Positions 8,560 through 17,361 of a stretch of 64,000 nt of DNA are shown piece by piece. This stretch comes from Fibrobacter succinogenes (GTDB taxonomy: Bacteria > Fibrobacterota > Fibrobacteria > Fibrobacterales > Fibrobacteraceae). The DNA is taken from the NCBI GenBank assembly GCA_902771595.1, contig CACXXH010000028.1, forward strand, positions 61,963 through 125,962, in the 5' to 3' direction. The notes beneath the pieces are model-generated. The model was not told the DNA's origin. It made no database searches and saw only the letters and a list, made by a program, of their open reading frames with translations. Position 1 is the stretch's first letter, and the number at the start of each line of letters is the position of its first letter. The translations under genes and the position numbers were made by a program.

Positions 8560-9846
8560 TTACTTCACCTCCAGTTTAAGGTCCTGTTGCGTACTTACAT
8601 TGTCCGAACTCAGTTTCACGACGACGGTCTGTTCCCCCGCGGAATCGAATTCGAAATCCATCCCAGTTTTAGGCGATACGGCTTGACATTTGCCCTTCAC
8701 GCAGATTTCCATGCGGGGGAGGCTGCTCCGGGTCGTCGCGACAAAAAACGGGTCGTACACGAACTTTACCTTGGAACCGCCCGCGGTACTTACGGGGAGC
8801 CCGGCCAAAAGCAGGTGAAAGTCCTCGAATTCAGTTTTCTTGAAAGTCGTGTCGGTGAAGTATTTTATGGCGTAGTCCAGGTCGGCGACCAGCACGGGGA
8901 TGGTATGGTTCCCTGTGGCGGCGGCGATTTCGCCGGCCTCGATGAAAAGGTTCTTGGGGCTTGCGATTACGCTGTCCTTCAGGCGGTTCCTGTCGACGGT
9001 GAACATGCTCTTGTACCATCCGTTGCGGGATTCCTCTGGCGAGAGGTTCTTGGCAGTCTGGAATTTCGTGACCAGCTGGTGCTCATGCTCGGTCAGCACG
9101 AACTGCCTCGCGGTCCTTTTCGAAAACTCCCTGCGGGTATCCTCCTTCAGGGCTTTTTTCGCGTCGGGCAGCGCTTCCGCATCGAAATTCCGCACGCTCG
9201 ATGCGGGATTCACCTCGCGGAAAAAGTAATCCGCATTTCCCGAGCTTTCCGCGGTGACTGAGCTTCCGGCGCCCGCGTGCGCCCCGGCTTGCGTTCCGGA
9301 GCCGTTGCCGACACATGAAAACTTGATGTTGTCCACGAACAGCGTGGTGTACTGGTATGCGGGTACGCCGAACAGGCCGATTCCCACCTTGTTCGCCGTG
9401 GCGCCTGCGTTTCCGAGCAGGTCCCTGACCGCGATGGAAATCGCCTGCGTGCGGTTTGCCTTCAGCGTGCGGAATACGACATTCCCTGCGCCTGCGCCGC
9501 CTACGAGCCATACCCCGAATTTTGCGTCCTGGGTGGAGCGCGCCGCGATGCTGAGCGTCCCACCTTCGATCGAGGCGGGGAGCCCCTGCAGCGTAAGCGT
9601 TCCTGTCCAGTCGGCGGCTTTGTTCTTGATGCCCGAAAGCCTTATGTAGGGGGCTTTCATGTTGTCGAAATCGCCCCAGTTCGCTCTCCATTCCGGAGCC
9701 TCGGGGAACGTGCGTCCGGATTCTTCCATTTGTCCGTTGTAATTGGAACCGTCGTACAGGACGGCTTCCTTGCAGTTTTCGGCGTTGCCTGCAGATGCCA
9801 GCACGAGGCCTGCGAATACAGCGCCTTTCAGAATCCTATTTGCCAT
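8560..9846 (-). CDS. Secreted protein with N-terminal carbohydrate-binding-like domain, unknown function
   Basis: The 428-residue product has a signal peptide (ILKGAVFAGLVLASAGNA). A jelly-roll-like region follows (residues ~25-185) with features of surface carbohydrate-binding modules (YDGSNYNGQ, FDNMKAPYIRLSG, TTLFVDNIKFSC). A Gly/Ala/Ser-rich linker (around residues 185-205) leads to a second domain with no match that I recognise. That domain ends in beta-rich sequence (GEQTVVVKLSSDNVS). One base separates it from the esterase gene at 8558, so the two are surely cotranscribed and probably act together outside the cell. Confidence 0.6.
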   Translation of the reverse strand: MANRILKGAVFAGLVLASAGNAENCKEAVLYDGSNYNGQMEESGRTFPEAPEWRANWGDFDNMKAPYIRLSGIKNKAADWTGTLTLQGLPASIEGGTLSIAARSTQDAKFGVWLVGGAGAGNVVFRTLKANRTQAISIAVRDLLGNAGATANKVGIGLFGVPAYQYTTLFVDNIKFSCVGNGSGTQAGAHAGAGSSVTAESSGNADYFFREVNPASSVRNFDAEALPDAKKALKEDTRREFSKRTARQFVLTEHEHQLVTKFQTAKNLSPEESRNGWYKSMFTVDRNRLKDSVIASPKNLFIEAGEIAAATGNHTIPVLVADLDYAIKYFTDTTFKKTEFEDFHLLLAGLPVSTAGGSKVKFVYDPFFVATTRSSLPRMEICVKGKCQAVSPKTGMDFEFDSAGEQTVVVKLSSDNVSTQQDLKLEVK

Positions 9847-9973
9847 AGGGATTCTCCATCAATGATGCATCTAGAAAAAATGGCCGTCCGGCCATTGCCT
9901 AAGCCCCGCGGGAACAATCGGCTGGATTTTCCGGGGAACCTGAATGTAGTAAGGTCAAAACTATATAAACGAA

Positions 9974-9994
9974 AATCCTCCGTAAAGGAGGATT
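9974..9994 (-). terminator. Terminator of the histidine kinase gene
   Basis: On the minus strand AATCCTCC-tttac-GGAGGATT is followed by TTTCG. It lies about 50 bases beyond the kinase stop. Confidence 0.65.
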
Positions 9995-10044
9995 CTGGAG
10001 AAAATTTTTATCGAAATCGGCGCTTTTGCCGATTAATCACCTGC

Positions 10045-11259
10045 TTAGGCCGTTTTGTCACTGACTAATATCAAAGTCGCCTTGTAGACGTCGCCGACGA
10101 CTTCGGTTTTGTATTCGTAGCGCCCGTTGTAAAGGAGGTCGAGCCGCTTCTTGAAAGTGGCAAGCCCGAGACCGCCCTCGTTAGACTTTTTCTTGCGCGG
10201 GAAATTCGAGTTCTCGGTACGGAATATGGCCGTGTTGCCTTTCTGCTCGATGGAAATGTGCGCGAAGCTTTTCCCGTTCGGGTTCACGCTGTGCTTGATG
10301 GTGTTCTCCACGAGCGGCATCGCGATGAGCGGTGCTATCTGGAAGTTTTCGTCTTCGAGTTCCACGTTGAATTGCAAATCGTAGCTGCTGTCGAGCCGCA
10401 GCTTTTCCAGGTCGGCGTATTTCCTCAGGATGTCGATTTCTTCCTTGATGGGGATGGTGCGGTCCGATGTCTGGTAGAGCGTCACGCGCAAAAGCTTGGA
10501 AAGTTTCGCCATCGATTCTTCGGCGCGCTTGGGGTCGAACTGGATAAGTGCGGAGATGTTGTTGAGCGTATTGAACAAAAAGTGCGGACTCAGTTGGTTC
10601 TTGAGAAAGTCAAGTTCGTATTGCAAGGCCATGCTTTTCTGCTCGCGTTGCAGGAACGCTCGCAAGGTATGCCTAAGAACAATGTTGTACAAAACGCTGA
10701 TGCCGCAGACGAACCCTACGAGAATGGAAAATAATATGACTGTAATGAAAGAGAAGTGCCCGCCCTTCATGTTCGAGAAGCAATACGAGGTGAAAAAGTA
10801 GGTTATGCCTTCGCCTGGGTTGCGTTCGATAAGGAAAAATGCGACTTCGCGTACAAAGATGGCTCCGATGACAAGTAAGGCGTTGTGAATGACGAATGGA
10901 ATATAGTGCTTCTTGAAAATGCAACTCGGGACAAGGAACTTCTGGTTGATGAGGAAGATGAGTGTCGTTGTGATAAGGGGGACGTAGAAACCGACAACGC
11001 CCCTCGCGTTGATTTTGGGCGAGGTAATGACGGCCGGGTCGAGGAACGTGGCGAGCGGGAACAGCATGACGAAAAGCCAGATGAGCAGCAGCGGCACGAA
11101 TGGGGGAATGGGGTAGTTGGAGGACTTCGTTTCTTCTTTGAGCAGGTCCATCAAGTACTTTTCGCTTCGCATGAAGCTCGCTTCTTGTAAACCCTCGAAT
11201 GTCCCACGCTGGTTTTCGAGGATTTTTGTAACGGCCTTTGCAGTCTTTTTTATGGTCAT
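10045..11259 (-). CDS. LytS/YehU-type membrane sensor histidine kinase
   Basis: The 404-residue protein has a cytosolic N-terminal segment and about five hydrophobic segments between residues ~50 and 200 (e.g. FVPLLLIWLFVMLFPLATFL, FITVILFSILVGFVCG). The His_kinase domain has the phospho-acceptor motif LSPHFLFNTLNNIS, the N-box PLVENTIKHSVNPNG and a G-box GGLGLATFKKRL. These kinases usually pair with a LytTR-type response regulator. None is encoded next to it, so this one is an orphan within the window. Signal unknown. Transcribed divergently from the sigma factor gene. Confidence 0.9.
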   Translation of the reverse strand: MTIKKTAKAVTKILENQRGTFEGLQEASFMRSEKYLMDLLKEETKSSNYPIPPFVPLLLIWLFVMLFPLATFLDPAVITSPKINARGVVGFYVPLITTTLIFLINQKFLVPSCIFKKHYIPFVIHNALLVIGAIFVREVAFFLIERNPGEGITYFFTSYCFSNMKGGHFSFITVILFSILVGFVCGISVLYNIVLRHTLRAFLQREQKSMALQYELDFLKNQLSPHFLFNTLNNISALIQFDPKRAEESMAKLSKLLRVTLYQTSDRTIPIKEEIDILRKYADLEKLRLDSSYDLQFNVELEDENFQIAPLIAMPLVENTIKHSVNPNGKSFAHISIEQKGNTAIFRTENSNFPRKKKSNEGGLGLATFKKRLDLLYNGRYEYKTEVVGDVYKATLILVSDKTA

Positions 11260-11455
11260 GTGTTCAAAATTAAGTCAAAAATCGCCTTTTGAAAAGGCCT
11301 GCATGACAAATTCGTGACGAAAGTGCAAAAAAAAACGACAAAAATACAATTTAACTTTTGCAAGCCCCATTCCCGATAGTGACACAGTCAGGGTGTTACG
11401 GAGGTAAATTTGAATACGTAAAGAACAACGAACCCGTAACGACAGAGGTAATATT

Positions 11456-12307
11456 ATGATGATGAATACGCGCAACAGGGAAGAAAGGGATGTGTACTTC
11501 CAGTACCTGAACGATATTTCAAAATATCCTCTGCTCACTAGGGAACAGGAAACTCTCCTGCTCGCGAAGATCAGGCAGGGTAGCCGCGAGGCCATGGATA
11601 TGCTTGTCAAGTCCAACCTCCGCTTCGTGGTGAATATCGCCAACCTCTACAAGGGTCAGGGACTCGATGTCTGCGAGCTTATCAGCGAAGGCAACATGGG
11701 CCTCATGGAAGCCGCCCGCCGTTTCGACCCGAACCAGAAAATTAAGTTTATCAGCTATGCCGTGTGGTGGGTCCGCCAGAACATCACCCGCGCCATCGCC
11801 GAGAAGGGCCGCATGGTCCGCATCAGCGCCGAAAAGGAACTCGTGCTCCGCAGGTTCGCGAAGAAGGGCGGCAAGCTCCGCCAGGTCGTGGGCGGCAGCT
11901 ACGTTCTCGACCCGGAAAGCCTTGCCGGCGTATCGAAGTACAAGGGCGAAGCCATCGAGAAGGTTCTCATGATGGATAACCGCGCCAAGTCCCTCGATAC
12001 TCCCGTCAGCGAAGACGGCGACGCGACTCTCGGTGACACTATCGCTTCGGCCTCCCGCACCGACAAGCTTGCCGAACGCAGGAACCGCTCGGATGTATTC
12101 GAGAAGGTGATGCGCGACAACCTTACCGAGCAGGAGCTCGATATCTTAAGACTTTACTTCGGATTCGCTATGGATTCTGACTTGAACCTCAAGGAAGTTG
12201 CCCCGATGGTCGGGCTTTCCAAGGAAAGGGTCCGTCAGCTCAAGGAATCCGCTTTGGCCAAGCTCAAGACCGAACAAATTCATCGGATTTTGAACGAAGC
12301 CGCCTGA
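11456..12307 (+). CDS. rpoD: RNA polymerase sigma-70 family factor, short RpoD/SigA type
   Basis: The 283-residue product holds sigma regions 1.2 (DVYFQYLNDISKYPLLTREQE), 2 (LVKSNLRFVVNIANLY; EGNMGLMEAARRFDP; FISYAVWWVRQNI), 3 and 4 (EVAPMVGLSKERVRQLKES). It lacks the long acidic region 1.1 and the non-conserved insert of proteobacterial RpoD, like the compact primary sigma factors of Bacteroidetes. Region 3 carries a short extra loop (KKGGKLRQVVGGSY). Whether it is the primary or an alternative factor is not certain from sequence alone. The start is the first of three near-adjacent Met codons, behind AGAGG. A strong terminator follows at 12335. Confidence 0.85.
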   Translation: MMMNTRNREERDVYFQYLNDISKYPLLTREQETLLLAKIRQGSREAMDMLVKSNLRFVVNIANLYKGQGLDVCELISEGNMGLMEAARRFDPNQKIKFISYAVWWVRQNITRAIAEKGRMVRISAEKELVLRRFAKKGGKLRQVVGGSYVLDPESLAGVSKYKGEAIEKVLMMDNRAKSLDTPVSEDGDATLGDTIASASRTDKLAERRNRSDVFEKVMRDNLTEQELDILRLYFGFAMDSDLNLKEVAPMVGLSKERVRQLKESALAKLKTEQIHRILNEAA

Positions 12308-12334
12308 TTTTCTTTTTCTCTCTCCTTTTATCCT

Positions 12335-12364
12335 AAAAACCGGTCTTTTAAAGGCCGGTTTTTT
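12335..12364 (+). terminator. Terminator after sigma factor gene
   Basis: AAAACCGGTCTTTT pairs with AAAGGCCGGTTTT (one G-U pair) and runs into a T-tract. Confidence 0.85.
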
Positions 12365-12424
12365 CCGTTTCTGCCCGAACTTTGGCCCCGTGAAATTGTA
12401 TTTTTTACGCATATGGTTTCCAAT

Positions 12425-14197
12425 ATGAAGAATTTACGCAATTCCCTTGTGGTCGCGCTTTCTGCGGCCTCCTTGGCTTTCGCCGCGGGCGATACGAAGA
12501 CCCCTCCCGGCGATTTTTACGATGAAGTTTCCCGCCTGAACAAGGTCCTTTCCGAAGTCAACCGCAAGTATGTGGAAGACGTGAACCCCACGGAACTGAC
12601 CGATGCCGCCCTGAACGGCATCCGCGACATCCTGGACCCGCATACGACGGTGTTCACCCCGAAGGACTACGAAGGCCTCAAGGTCTCCATGGAAGGCAAG
12701 TTCGGCGGCGTGGGCATTACCATCAGCTTGCGCGACAACGTGCTTACCGTGATTTCTCCGCTTTCCGGAACGCCCGCCTTCAGGCTCGGCATCCGTGCGG
12801 GCGACCGTATCCGTAAGATTGACGGCAAGGACACGAAGGGCCTTTCCCTCGACGACGCCGTGAGCAAGCTCCGCGGAAAGATCGGCACCGACGTGACGGT
12901 CTCCATCCAGCGCGAAGGCGTTCCCGACCTGATGGACTTCACCATCACCCGTGCGGAAATCGTGGTGCATGCGGTGCCGTATTACGGCATGGTCACGAAG
13001 GATATCGGCTACATCAAGCTCGCCACCTTCAGCGACAAGACCACGAGTGACGTGGAAAACGCCATCCGCGGCCTCAAGAAGCAGGGCATGAAGAAGCTTA
13101 TTCTGGACGTGCGCTACAATCCGGGCGGACTCCTGAACCAGGCCATCGAGATTAGCGAACTCTTCCTCAAGCAGGGGAACGTGATCGTGTCTACGCTCGG
13201 CCGCACGCAGCGCACCGAAAGCCGCGCCCGCCGTGACGGATTGATCGGGGCCGAGGTGCCCATGGCGGTCCTCGTGAACCAGGGTTCCGCAAGTGCCGCA
13301 GAAATCGTCTCCGGCGCTCTCCAGGACTGGGACCGCGCGCTCGTGGTCGGCAAGACCTCGTTCGGCAAGGGTTCCGTGCAGACAATTTTCCCGCTCGACA
13401 ACCAGGGTAACGCCCTGAAGCTCACGACGGCATTCTACTACCTGCCGTTCGGCCGTTGCATCAACAAGCCCGAAAACGGCATCAAGGGCCTCAAGCTGCA
13501 AGAAGAGGAACCTGCCGAAGAAGAGGAAGGCGCATCTGCGGATTCCGTGAAGAAGGATACCGTGTCGCGCGATACGTTCTATACCAACAACGGCCGCATG
13601 ATGTTCGGCGGTGGCGGCATCAAGCCCGACGTGGACGTGGAACTTTCCCCGATGCCGTGGGTGGTGCAGGTGCAGGAACGCATGGCGATGTACTTCAAGT
13701 TCGCCGTGAAGGTTCGCCCCATGCTTGACAAGGCCGGCGTGAAGATGGACGCCAACTGGGTCGTGCCCGATTCCCTGTACACGCAGTTCAAGGAATTCTG
13801 CATGAAGGACACGAACTTCGTGAAGGTGAAGAGCAACGCCCTCGTGGGCGTGGACCAGCTCGAGAAGAGCATCGTCGCCGAACAGAACTACATGGGCGAC
13901 AGCTCGAAGACGGTCACGGATACGACACTCTCGAAGAGGCTTTCCGAAATGCGCAAGGCCCTCGAGAACAAGCGTGACGCTCAGTTCGACGAGAACAAGG
14001 ACTACATCAAGGACGGCATCAAGCGCGAACTCCTGACCGCGATGGTCGGTGATTCCGTGAGCACGGCGTTCTCCCTGAAGCGCGACGAGCAGTTGAAGGA
14101 AGCTATCAAGTACCTTTCCAACGATGCGCTCTTCAAGAAGACGATTTCGGGCCCGGGCAAGCGCCCGCAGGCAAAGTCCAAGCAGAAGAGGAAGTAG
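12425..14197 (+). CDS. C-terminal processing peptidase (S41 family, CtpA-like), exported
   Basis: A carboxy-terminal processing protease with a signal peptide (LRNSLVVALSAASLAFAAG). After a helical N-domain comes a PDZ domain (GGVGITISLRDNVLTVISPL ... IRAGDRIRKIDG, around residues 95-180). The S41 core has substrate-channel motif DVRYNPGGLL, nucleophile Ser in NQGSASAAEIVSGAL and general base Lys in GKTSFGKGSVQ. The C-terminal ~200 residues form a helical, charged extension ending in a basic tail (KRPQAKSKQKRK). Met at 12425 is preferred over 12413 because it places the signal peptide at the N-terminus. The MlaE gene follows 9 bases later, suggesting an envelope-maintenance operon. Confidence 0.92.
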   Translation: MKNLRNSLVVALSAASLAFAAGDTKTPPGDFYDEVSRLNKVLSEVNRKYVEDVNPTELTDAALNGIRDILDPHTTVFTPKDYEGLKVSMEGKFGGVGITISLRDNVLTVISPLSGTPAFRLGIRAGDRIRKIDGKDTKGLSLDDAVSKLRGKIGTDVTVSIQREGVPDLMDFTITRAEIVVHAVPYYGMVTKDIGYIKLATFSDKTTSDVENAIRGLKKQGMKKLILDVRYNPGGLLNQAIEISELFLKQGNVIVSTLGRTQRTESRARRDGLIGAEVPMAVLVNQGSASAAEIVSGALQDWDRALVVGKTSFGKGSVQTIFPLDNQGNALKLTTAFYYLPFGRCINKPENGIKGLKLQEEEPAEEEEGASADSVKKDTVSRDTFYTNNGRMMFGGGGIKPDVDVELSPMPWVVQVQERMAMYFKFAVKVRPMLDKAGVKMDANWVVPDSLYTQFKEFCMKDTNFVKVKSNALVGVDQLEKSIVAEQNYMGDSSKTVTDTTLSKRLSEMRKALENKRDAQFDENKDYIKDGIKRELLTAMVGDSVSTAFSLKRDEQLKEAIKYLSNDALFKKTISGPGKRPQAKSKQKRK

Positions 14198-14206
14198 GCC
14201 CCGTCT

Positions 14207-14989
14207 GTGAACGTGATGAATGCAATAGCGGAAGCCCTCGGGCGTTTCGAGAAGAGGTTCCTGCGCACGGTCTGGAATTACCTCAAGTTCGTGTGGGAAC
14301 TCTTCAAGAACATTCCTGGCGCATTCTCTAATTTGCACACGACGGTGGAACAGATGCACCGCGTGGGGGTGACGAGTATCCCCGTGGTTTTTGCCGCATC
14401 GCTTGCTACGGGCGCCATCATGTCGTGGCAGCTTGCCTACCAGTTCGGTGACATGATTCCGATGATGTTCGTGGGCATGGCCGTGGGCAAGTCCGTGATG
14501 GTGGAACTCTGCCCCATCCTTACCGCGATGGTGCTTGCCGGCCGTATCGGGGCCTCCATGTGTTCTGAACTCGGGACGATGGCGGTGACCGAGCAGCTCG
14601 ATGCATATAAGGTATTGGGCCTGAACCCTTACAAGTTTTTGCTGGCGCCGCGCCTTATCGCGACGGTCGTCATGCTCCCGACGCTCACCATCATAAGCAT
14701 CTTTATCGGCATCGCTGGCGGTTACGAGGTGGCCCACCTGTACAAGGAAGTCTCGTGGTCGGTGTTCTTCTATGGTGTGCGCATGTTCTACCATAACTGG
14801 GACCTGGTGGTGGGCCTTATCAAGGCGACACTTTACGGCTACTTTATTTCGAGCTATGCCTGCTTCTTCGGGTTCTTCACCCATAGCGGTGCAGAGGGCG
14901 TGGGTAAGAGCACCAAGGCTACCGTGGTGGCCGGCATGACAAGCATCCTTATCGGCGGTTTCACGCTTTCGAAACTCCTGCTCGTGTAA
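14207..14989 (+). CDS. mlaE: MlaE-family ABC transporter permease
   Basis: This is the permease of a lipid-trafficking ABC transporter (Mla/Tgd type) in the inner membrane. The 260-residue length is standard. Five to six hydrophobic segments and the conserved MlaE blocks are present: ELCPILTAMVLAGRIGASMCSELGTM (written here as two halves, ELCPILTAMVLAGR and IGASMCSELGTM), EQLDAYKVLGLNP and FFTHSGAEGVGKSTKATVV. The start could be GTG 14207 or ATG 14216. No MlaF ATPase or MlaD gene follows, so the rest of the transporter must be encoded elsewhere. It is tightly coupled to the S41 protease gene. Confidence 0.92.
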   Translation: MNVMNAIAEALGRFEKRFLRTVWNYLKFVWELFKNIPGAFSNLHTTVEQMHRVGVTSIPVVFAASLATGAIMSWQLAYQFGDMIPMMFVGMAVGKSVMVELCPILTAMVLAGRIGASMCSELGTMAVTEQLDAYKVLGLNPYKFLLAPRLIATVVMLPTLTIISIFIGIAGGYEVAHLYKEVSWSVFFYGVRMFYHNWDLVVGLIKATLYGYFISSYACFFGFFTHSGAEGVGKSTKATVVAGMTSILIGGFTLSKLLLV

Positions 14990-15078
14990 GCGGTGTTTAA
15001 CGTTTTTAAGTTTATTTCTAGTTTTTGATTGGTGGACAGGGGAGGCTTTCTTATGATTGGTAAAACAAAGGAGATTAT

Positions 15079-15507
15079 ATGAAACGATTTCTTTTCGGAA
15101 TAGCTTTGTTTGGATTGCTGGCTTGCAACAGCGATGAAGGCTCGTCCACTGGGCCCGTCCAAGAACCGGTGACTGTAAACTGGTCTTTGAGCGGAACATT
15201 TGGTGGAGGAAAAGTTGATTCTGTAAATGTGGATACCCATGTGAATGGGCTGGTTTCTCGTTCTGGTTCATCTAGGGTCCATCTGAATGGCTATGACACG
15301 ACCTATTTTGAAAATACAGTCCAATTGACTCACTTGCAGAATATGACCCATGTTACGGCTTCCATAGATGCAGATGGCTACTTCTCGTTCGATAATATGG
15401 AATTATTCGGGCTGCGTGATGGAACGAATTCGGTTAGAATAACTCCAAGTGCGAAAGTCAATGTTGTCTTAAATCCGGAATCATTTGTTCTGTATTCGAA
15501 TCGATAG
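15079..15507 (+). CDS. Small lipoprotein, unknown function
   Basis: The 142-residue product has a clear lipobox (FGLLACNS, Cys around residue 15) and then the short Ser/Thr/Gly/Pro linker common in Fibrobacter lipoproteins. The remainder looks beta-rich (e.g. VNWSLSGTFGGGKVDSVNVD). A strong ribosome-binding site (AAAGGAG) precedes the ATG, and a terminator lies at 15545. No family recognised. It immediately precedes the lipoprotein/hydrolase array but shows no similarity to its lipoproteins. Confidence 0.65.
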   Translation: MKRFLFGIALFGLLACNSDEGSSTGPVQEPVTVNWSLSGTFGGGKVDSVNVDTHVNGLVSRSGSSRVHLNGYDTTYFENTVQLTHLQNMTHVTASIDADGYFSFDNMELFGLRDGTNSVRITPSAKVNVVLNPESFVLYSNR

Positions 15508-15544
15508 GGCGACGATATAGTATTAGATGTGTTTGTGAAAAGGG

Positions 15545-15564
15545 CCTCGGCATTTATGCCGAGG
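15545..15564 (+). terminator. Terminator after the small lipoprotein gene
   Basis: CCTCGGCAT-TT-ATGCCGAGG is a perfect 9-bp stem, followed by TCTTTGTGTT. Confidence 0.75.
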
Positions 15565-15646
15565 TCTTTGTGTTGGAGGAAATCTATGATTTCAAGTTAT
15601 TTGGTAGCGAGGTTGTCTGGATTAATAAAATCGTCCGAGGTCGTAC

Positions 15647-15676
15647 TTGGGTTTGTACAAAAATATAAGGTATATT
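15647..15676 (+). promoter_or_regulatory. Promoter of array unit 1
   Basis: TTGGGT at 15647 and TATATT at 15671 are 18 bases apart. The surrounding ~95 bases are clearly homologous to the upstream region of unit 3 (20475-20575), including TTGTACAAAA and TATATTTATGTGTG. Confidence 0.5.
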
Positions 15677-15744
15677 TATGTGTGATTGGCGTCACGTGAT
15701 TCCGGGCTGTGCATGGCTGTGGATAGGTGGCAATGGAGGCTTTT

Positions 15745-16617
15745 ATGAAGAACGTTGTTTCTAGATTGATTGCTGTTGCAATGGCTATGCTCGCGTGTGT
15801 AGGCATGTGGGGGTGTACGGATGTTGATTTCCATTGGTCCGACAATCGGAGCAAAGCGAAAATTATTGGTTTTGTTGATGATTCTCTTGTAATGGTAGGG
15901 GATTATCGTTATTGGTCGGAAATAACAGATGAGTGGAATGGTGGGTATAGTGAAATAGAAGGGTTTGGACATGAACGTCTTTGCGTATATAATTATCGTG
16001 TGCAAGAGGATGGGCCTCGATGGTGTGATTCTTTGGATAATGAAACCGAAACGGGTGCGTTCATGGGACAGATGACTGATTCTGTAATTTGGGGGAGTGG
16101 TTTGCCCAATTTGTTAAAACTTTGGAAAATTGGCGAAAAACAGCATGAAATAAAGTTGGTGAAACGTTTGGATGGTTGTTTGGGTGAATTTAGAATAACG
16201 TCTGTGAAGCAGTGGATTGGTGGAAACTTTATTGTTCAGGGGGAGGGGACGCTTATCGCCAAAGGAGATAGTTGCCAGTATGCAGTCTTGGATACGATAC
16301 AGAAAATAATTACTTACAAACGACTTGATGTTGATTTAGAATGGATTAAACAATGCGATGATGTAAGAGCGTGGGGAAATGAAGTGTATTGTGTACTCCT
16401 TGATAATGAAGGAGAAAAAAGTCTTGTTTTAAAAAACAAACAGGACACGATTTCCGCACCTCGAAAATTTGCAATTGGTGGCTTTTGGGGTGATATGATT
16501 AAACTGAATGGGAACATCTGTAGCATAAAAGATGATTCAATTACCTGTTCTGATGTAACATGGAGAGGTAATGAATTAAAGTTTTATCGAAATGATGAAG
16601 TGGTTGTTGAGTATTGA
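15745..16617 (+). CDS. Lipoprotein of array unit 1
   Basis: The lipoprotein has lipobox region CVGMWGC (Cys around residue 24) and about 290 residues. It shares blocks with the unit 3 lipoprotein: IGFVDDSLV, YNYRVQEDGPRW, DSVIWG, CQYAVLDTI, YKRLD, WIKQCDDVRAWG. The repeated short strands (DSLV.., NFIV.., YAVLDT..) suggest a beta-propeller-like or beta-sandwich fold, but I recognise no named family. The ATG at 15745 has GGAGG 5 bases upstream; the in-frame ATG at 15727 would put residues before the signal peptide. The hydrolase gene follows 15 bases later. Three such lipoprotein/hydrolase pairs in a row suggest that the two proteins work together. Confidence 0.75.
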   Translation: MKNVVSRLIAVAMAMLACVGMWGCTDVDFHWSDNRSKAKIIGFVDDSLVMVGDYRYWSEITDEWNGGYSEIEGFGHERLCVYNYRVQEDGPRWCDSLDNETETGAFMGQMTDSVIWGSGLPNLLKLWKIGEKQHEIKLVKRLDGCLGEFRITSVKQWIGGNFIVQGEGTLIAKGDSCQYAVLDTIQKIITYKRLDVDLEWIKQCDDVRAWGNEVYCVLLDNEGEKSLVLKNKQDTISAPRKFAIGGFWGDMIKLNGNICSIKDDSITCSDVTWRGNELKFYRNDEVVVEY

Positions 16618-16632
16618 TTTGTGGTAAGAAAA

Positions 16633-17361
16633 ATGAAAAAATTGATAATAGTTCTGCTTGTTATTGCAAATGCGTGTTGGTCTGTCCCCAAGCCAATGGA
16701 ATCTATCGAAAACTACAATGTCCTCATGGTCCATGGTGCGTACGGATCCGAGAAAGGGTTTTCCGCTTGCGATACGCTCAAGGAAGCTTATGAATATGGA
16801 GAAATGCTTGGAAATGGAGCGACTCTTGGAGGTTATGGAAATAACGACCGTATTACAAAGTGGTTGTCCAAGGAGGTGTTTGAAGAGCCTGATATCGGTG
16901 ATGAACGTAATGCAATAAATTCCTACATCTACAACTGGCGTTCTTTCTCAAATCCTGCGAATACTTCCCATAACAACGCCTATGAACTGGGTGATAGGAC
17001 TTGGAATGAAAGTGGAAAATATGGCAGGAGAAGGGCCTTGGTTGAAGAAACTCAGGAAGTGAAATCGCGAATTTTTGTTGATAACAATGAATTGCAAGGC
17101 CAAAGAGCTCTCCAAATCATTCGTCAGAACCTCGACCGTTACCGCCAAATACCATCCCGTTACATCCTTATTGGTCATTCGATGGGAGGTGTTGTCGCTC
17201 GCGAATATGTGCAAAGTAGCGATTACTATCACCAGGACGTTGATAAAATCATAACGCTGGATAGCCCGCACGAGGGAACGGGTGCACTGAACATGCAGCT
17301 TGGTTTGCTATTATTTTGTAGTAAAATACGCAGAAAAAGTTTTAAGGAGAACAGAGTATGA
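16633..17361 (+). CDS. Truncated secreted alpha/beta-hydrolase, array unit 1
   Basis: A signal peptide (KKLIIVLLVIANACWS) leads into VPKPMESIENYNVLMVHGAY, nearly the same as the unit 3 hydrolase. The nucleophile elbow GHSMGG and TLDSPHEGTGALNM are present. Right after ALNMQLG the homology stops and 17 unrelated residues lead to a stop that overlaps the next ATG. So only the first ~225 residues of a protein that in unit 3 has 3,984 are retained. The core of the fold would be incomplete, so it is probably inactive or a remnant. The break coincides with a new promoter (17300-17327) for unit 2. Confidence 0.7.
   Translation: MKKLIIVLLVIANACWSVPKPMESIENYNVLMVHGAYGSEKGFSACDTLKEAYEYGEMLGNGATLGGYGNNDRITKWLSKEVFEEPDIGDERNAINSYIYNWRSFSNPANTSHNNAYELGDRTWNESGKYGRRRALVEETQEVKSRIFVDNNELQGQRALQIIRQNLDRYRQIPSRYILIGHSMGGVVAREYVQSSDYYHQDVDKIITLDSPHEGTGALNMQLGLLLFCSKIRRKSFKENRV
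17300..17327 (+). promoter_or_regulatory. Promoter of array unit 2
   Basis: TTGGTT at 17300 and TAAAAT at 17322 with a 16-base spacer, about 30 bases before the unit 2 lipoprotein start, which also has AAGGAG. Confidence 0.45.

Noticed and set aside
12434..15271. 945-codon antisense frame over the S41 protease and mlaE
   Set aside because: His/Arg-rich shadow frame; both plus-strand genes are clear.
15587..15703. 38-codon frame with a GGAGG upstream (starts MISSYLVARLSG)
   Set aside because: It covers the promoter of array unit 1 and is not kept in the homologous leader of unit 3. It could be a leader peptide, but support is too weak.
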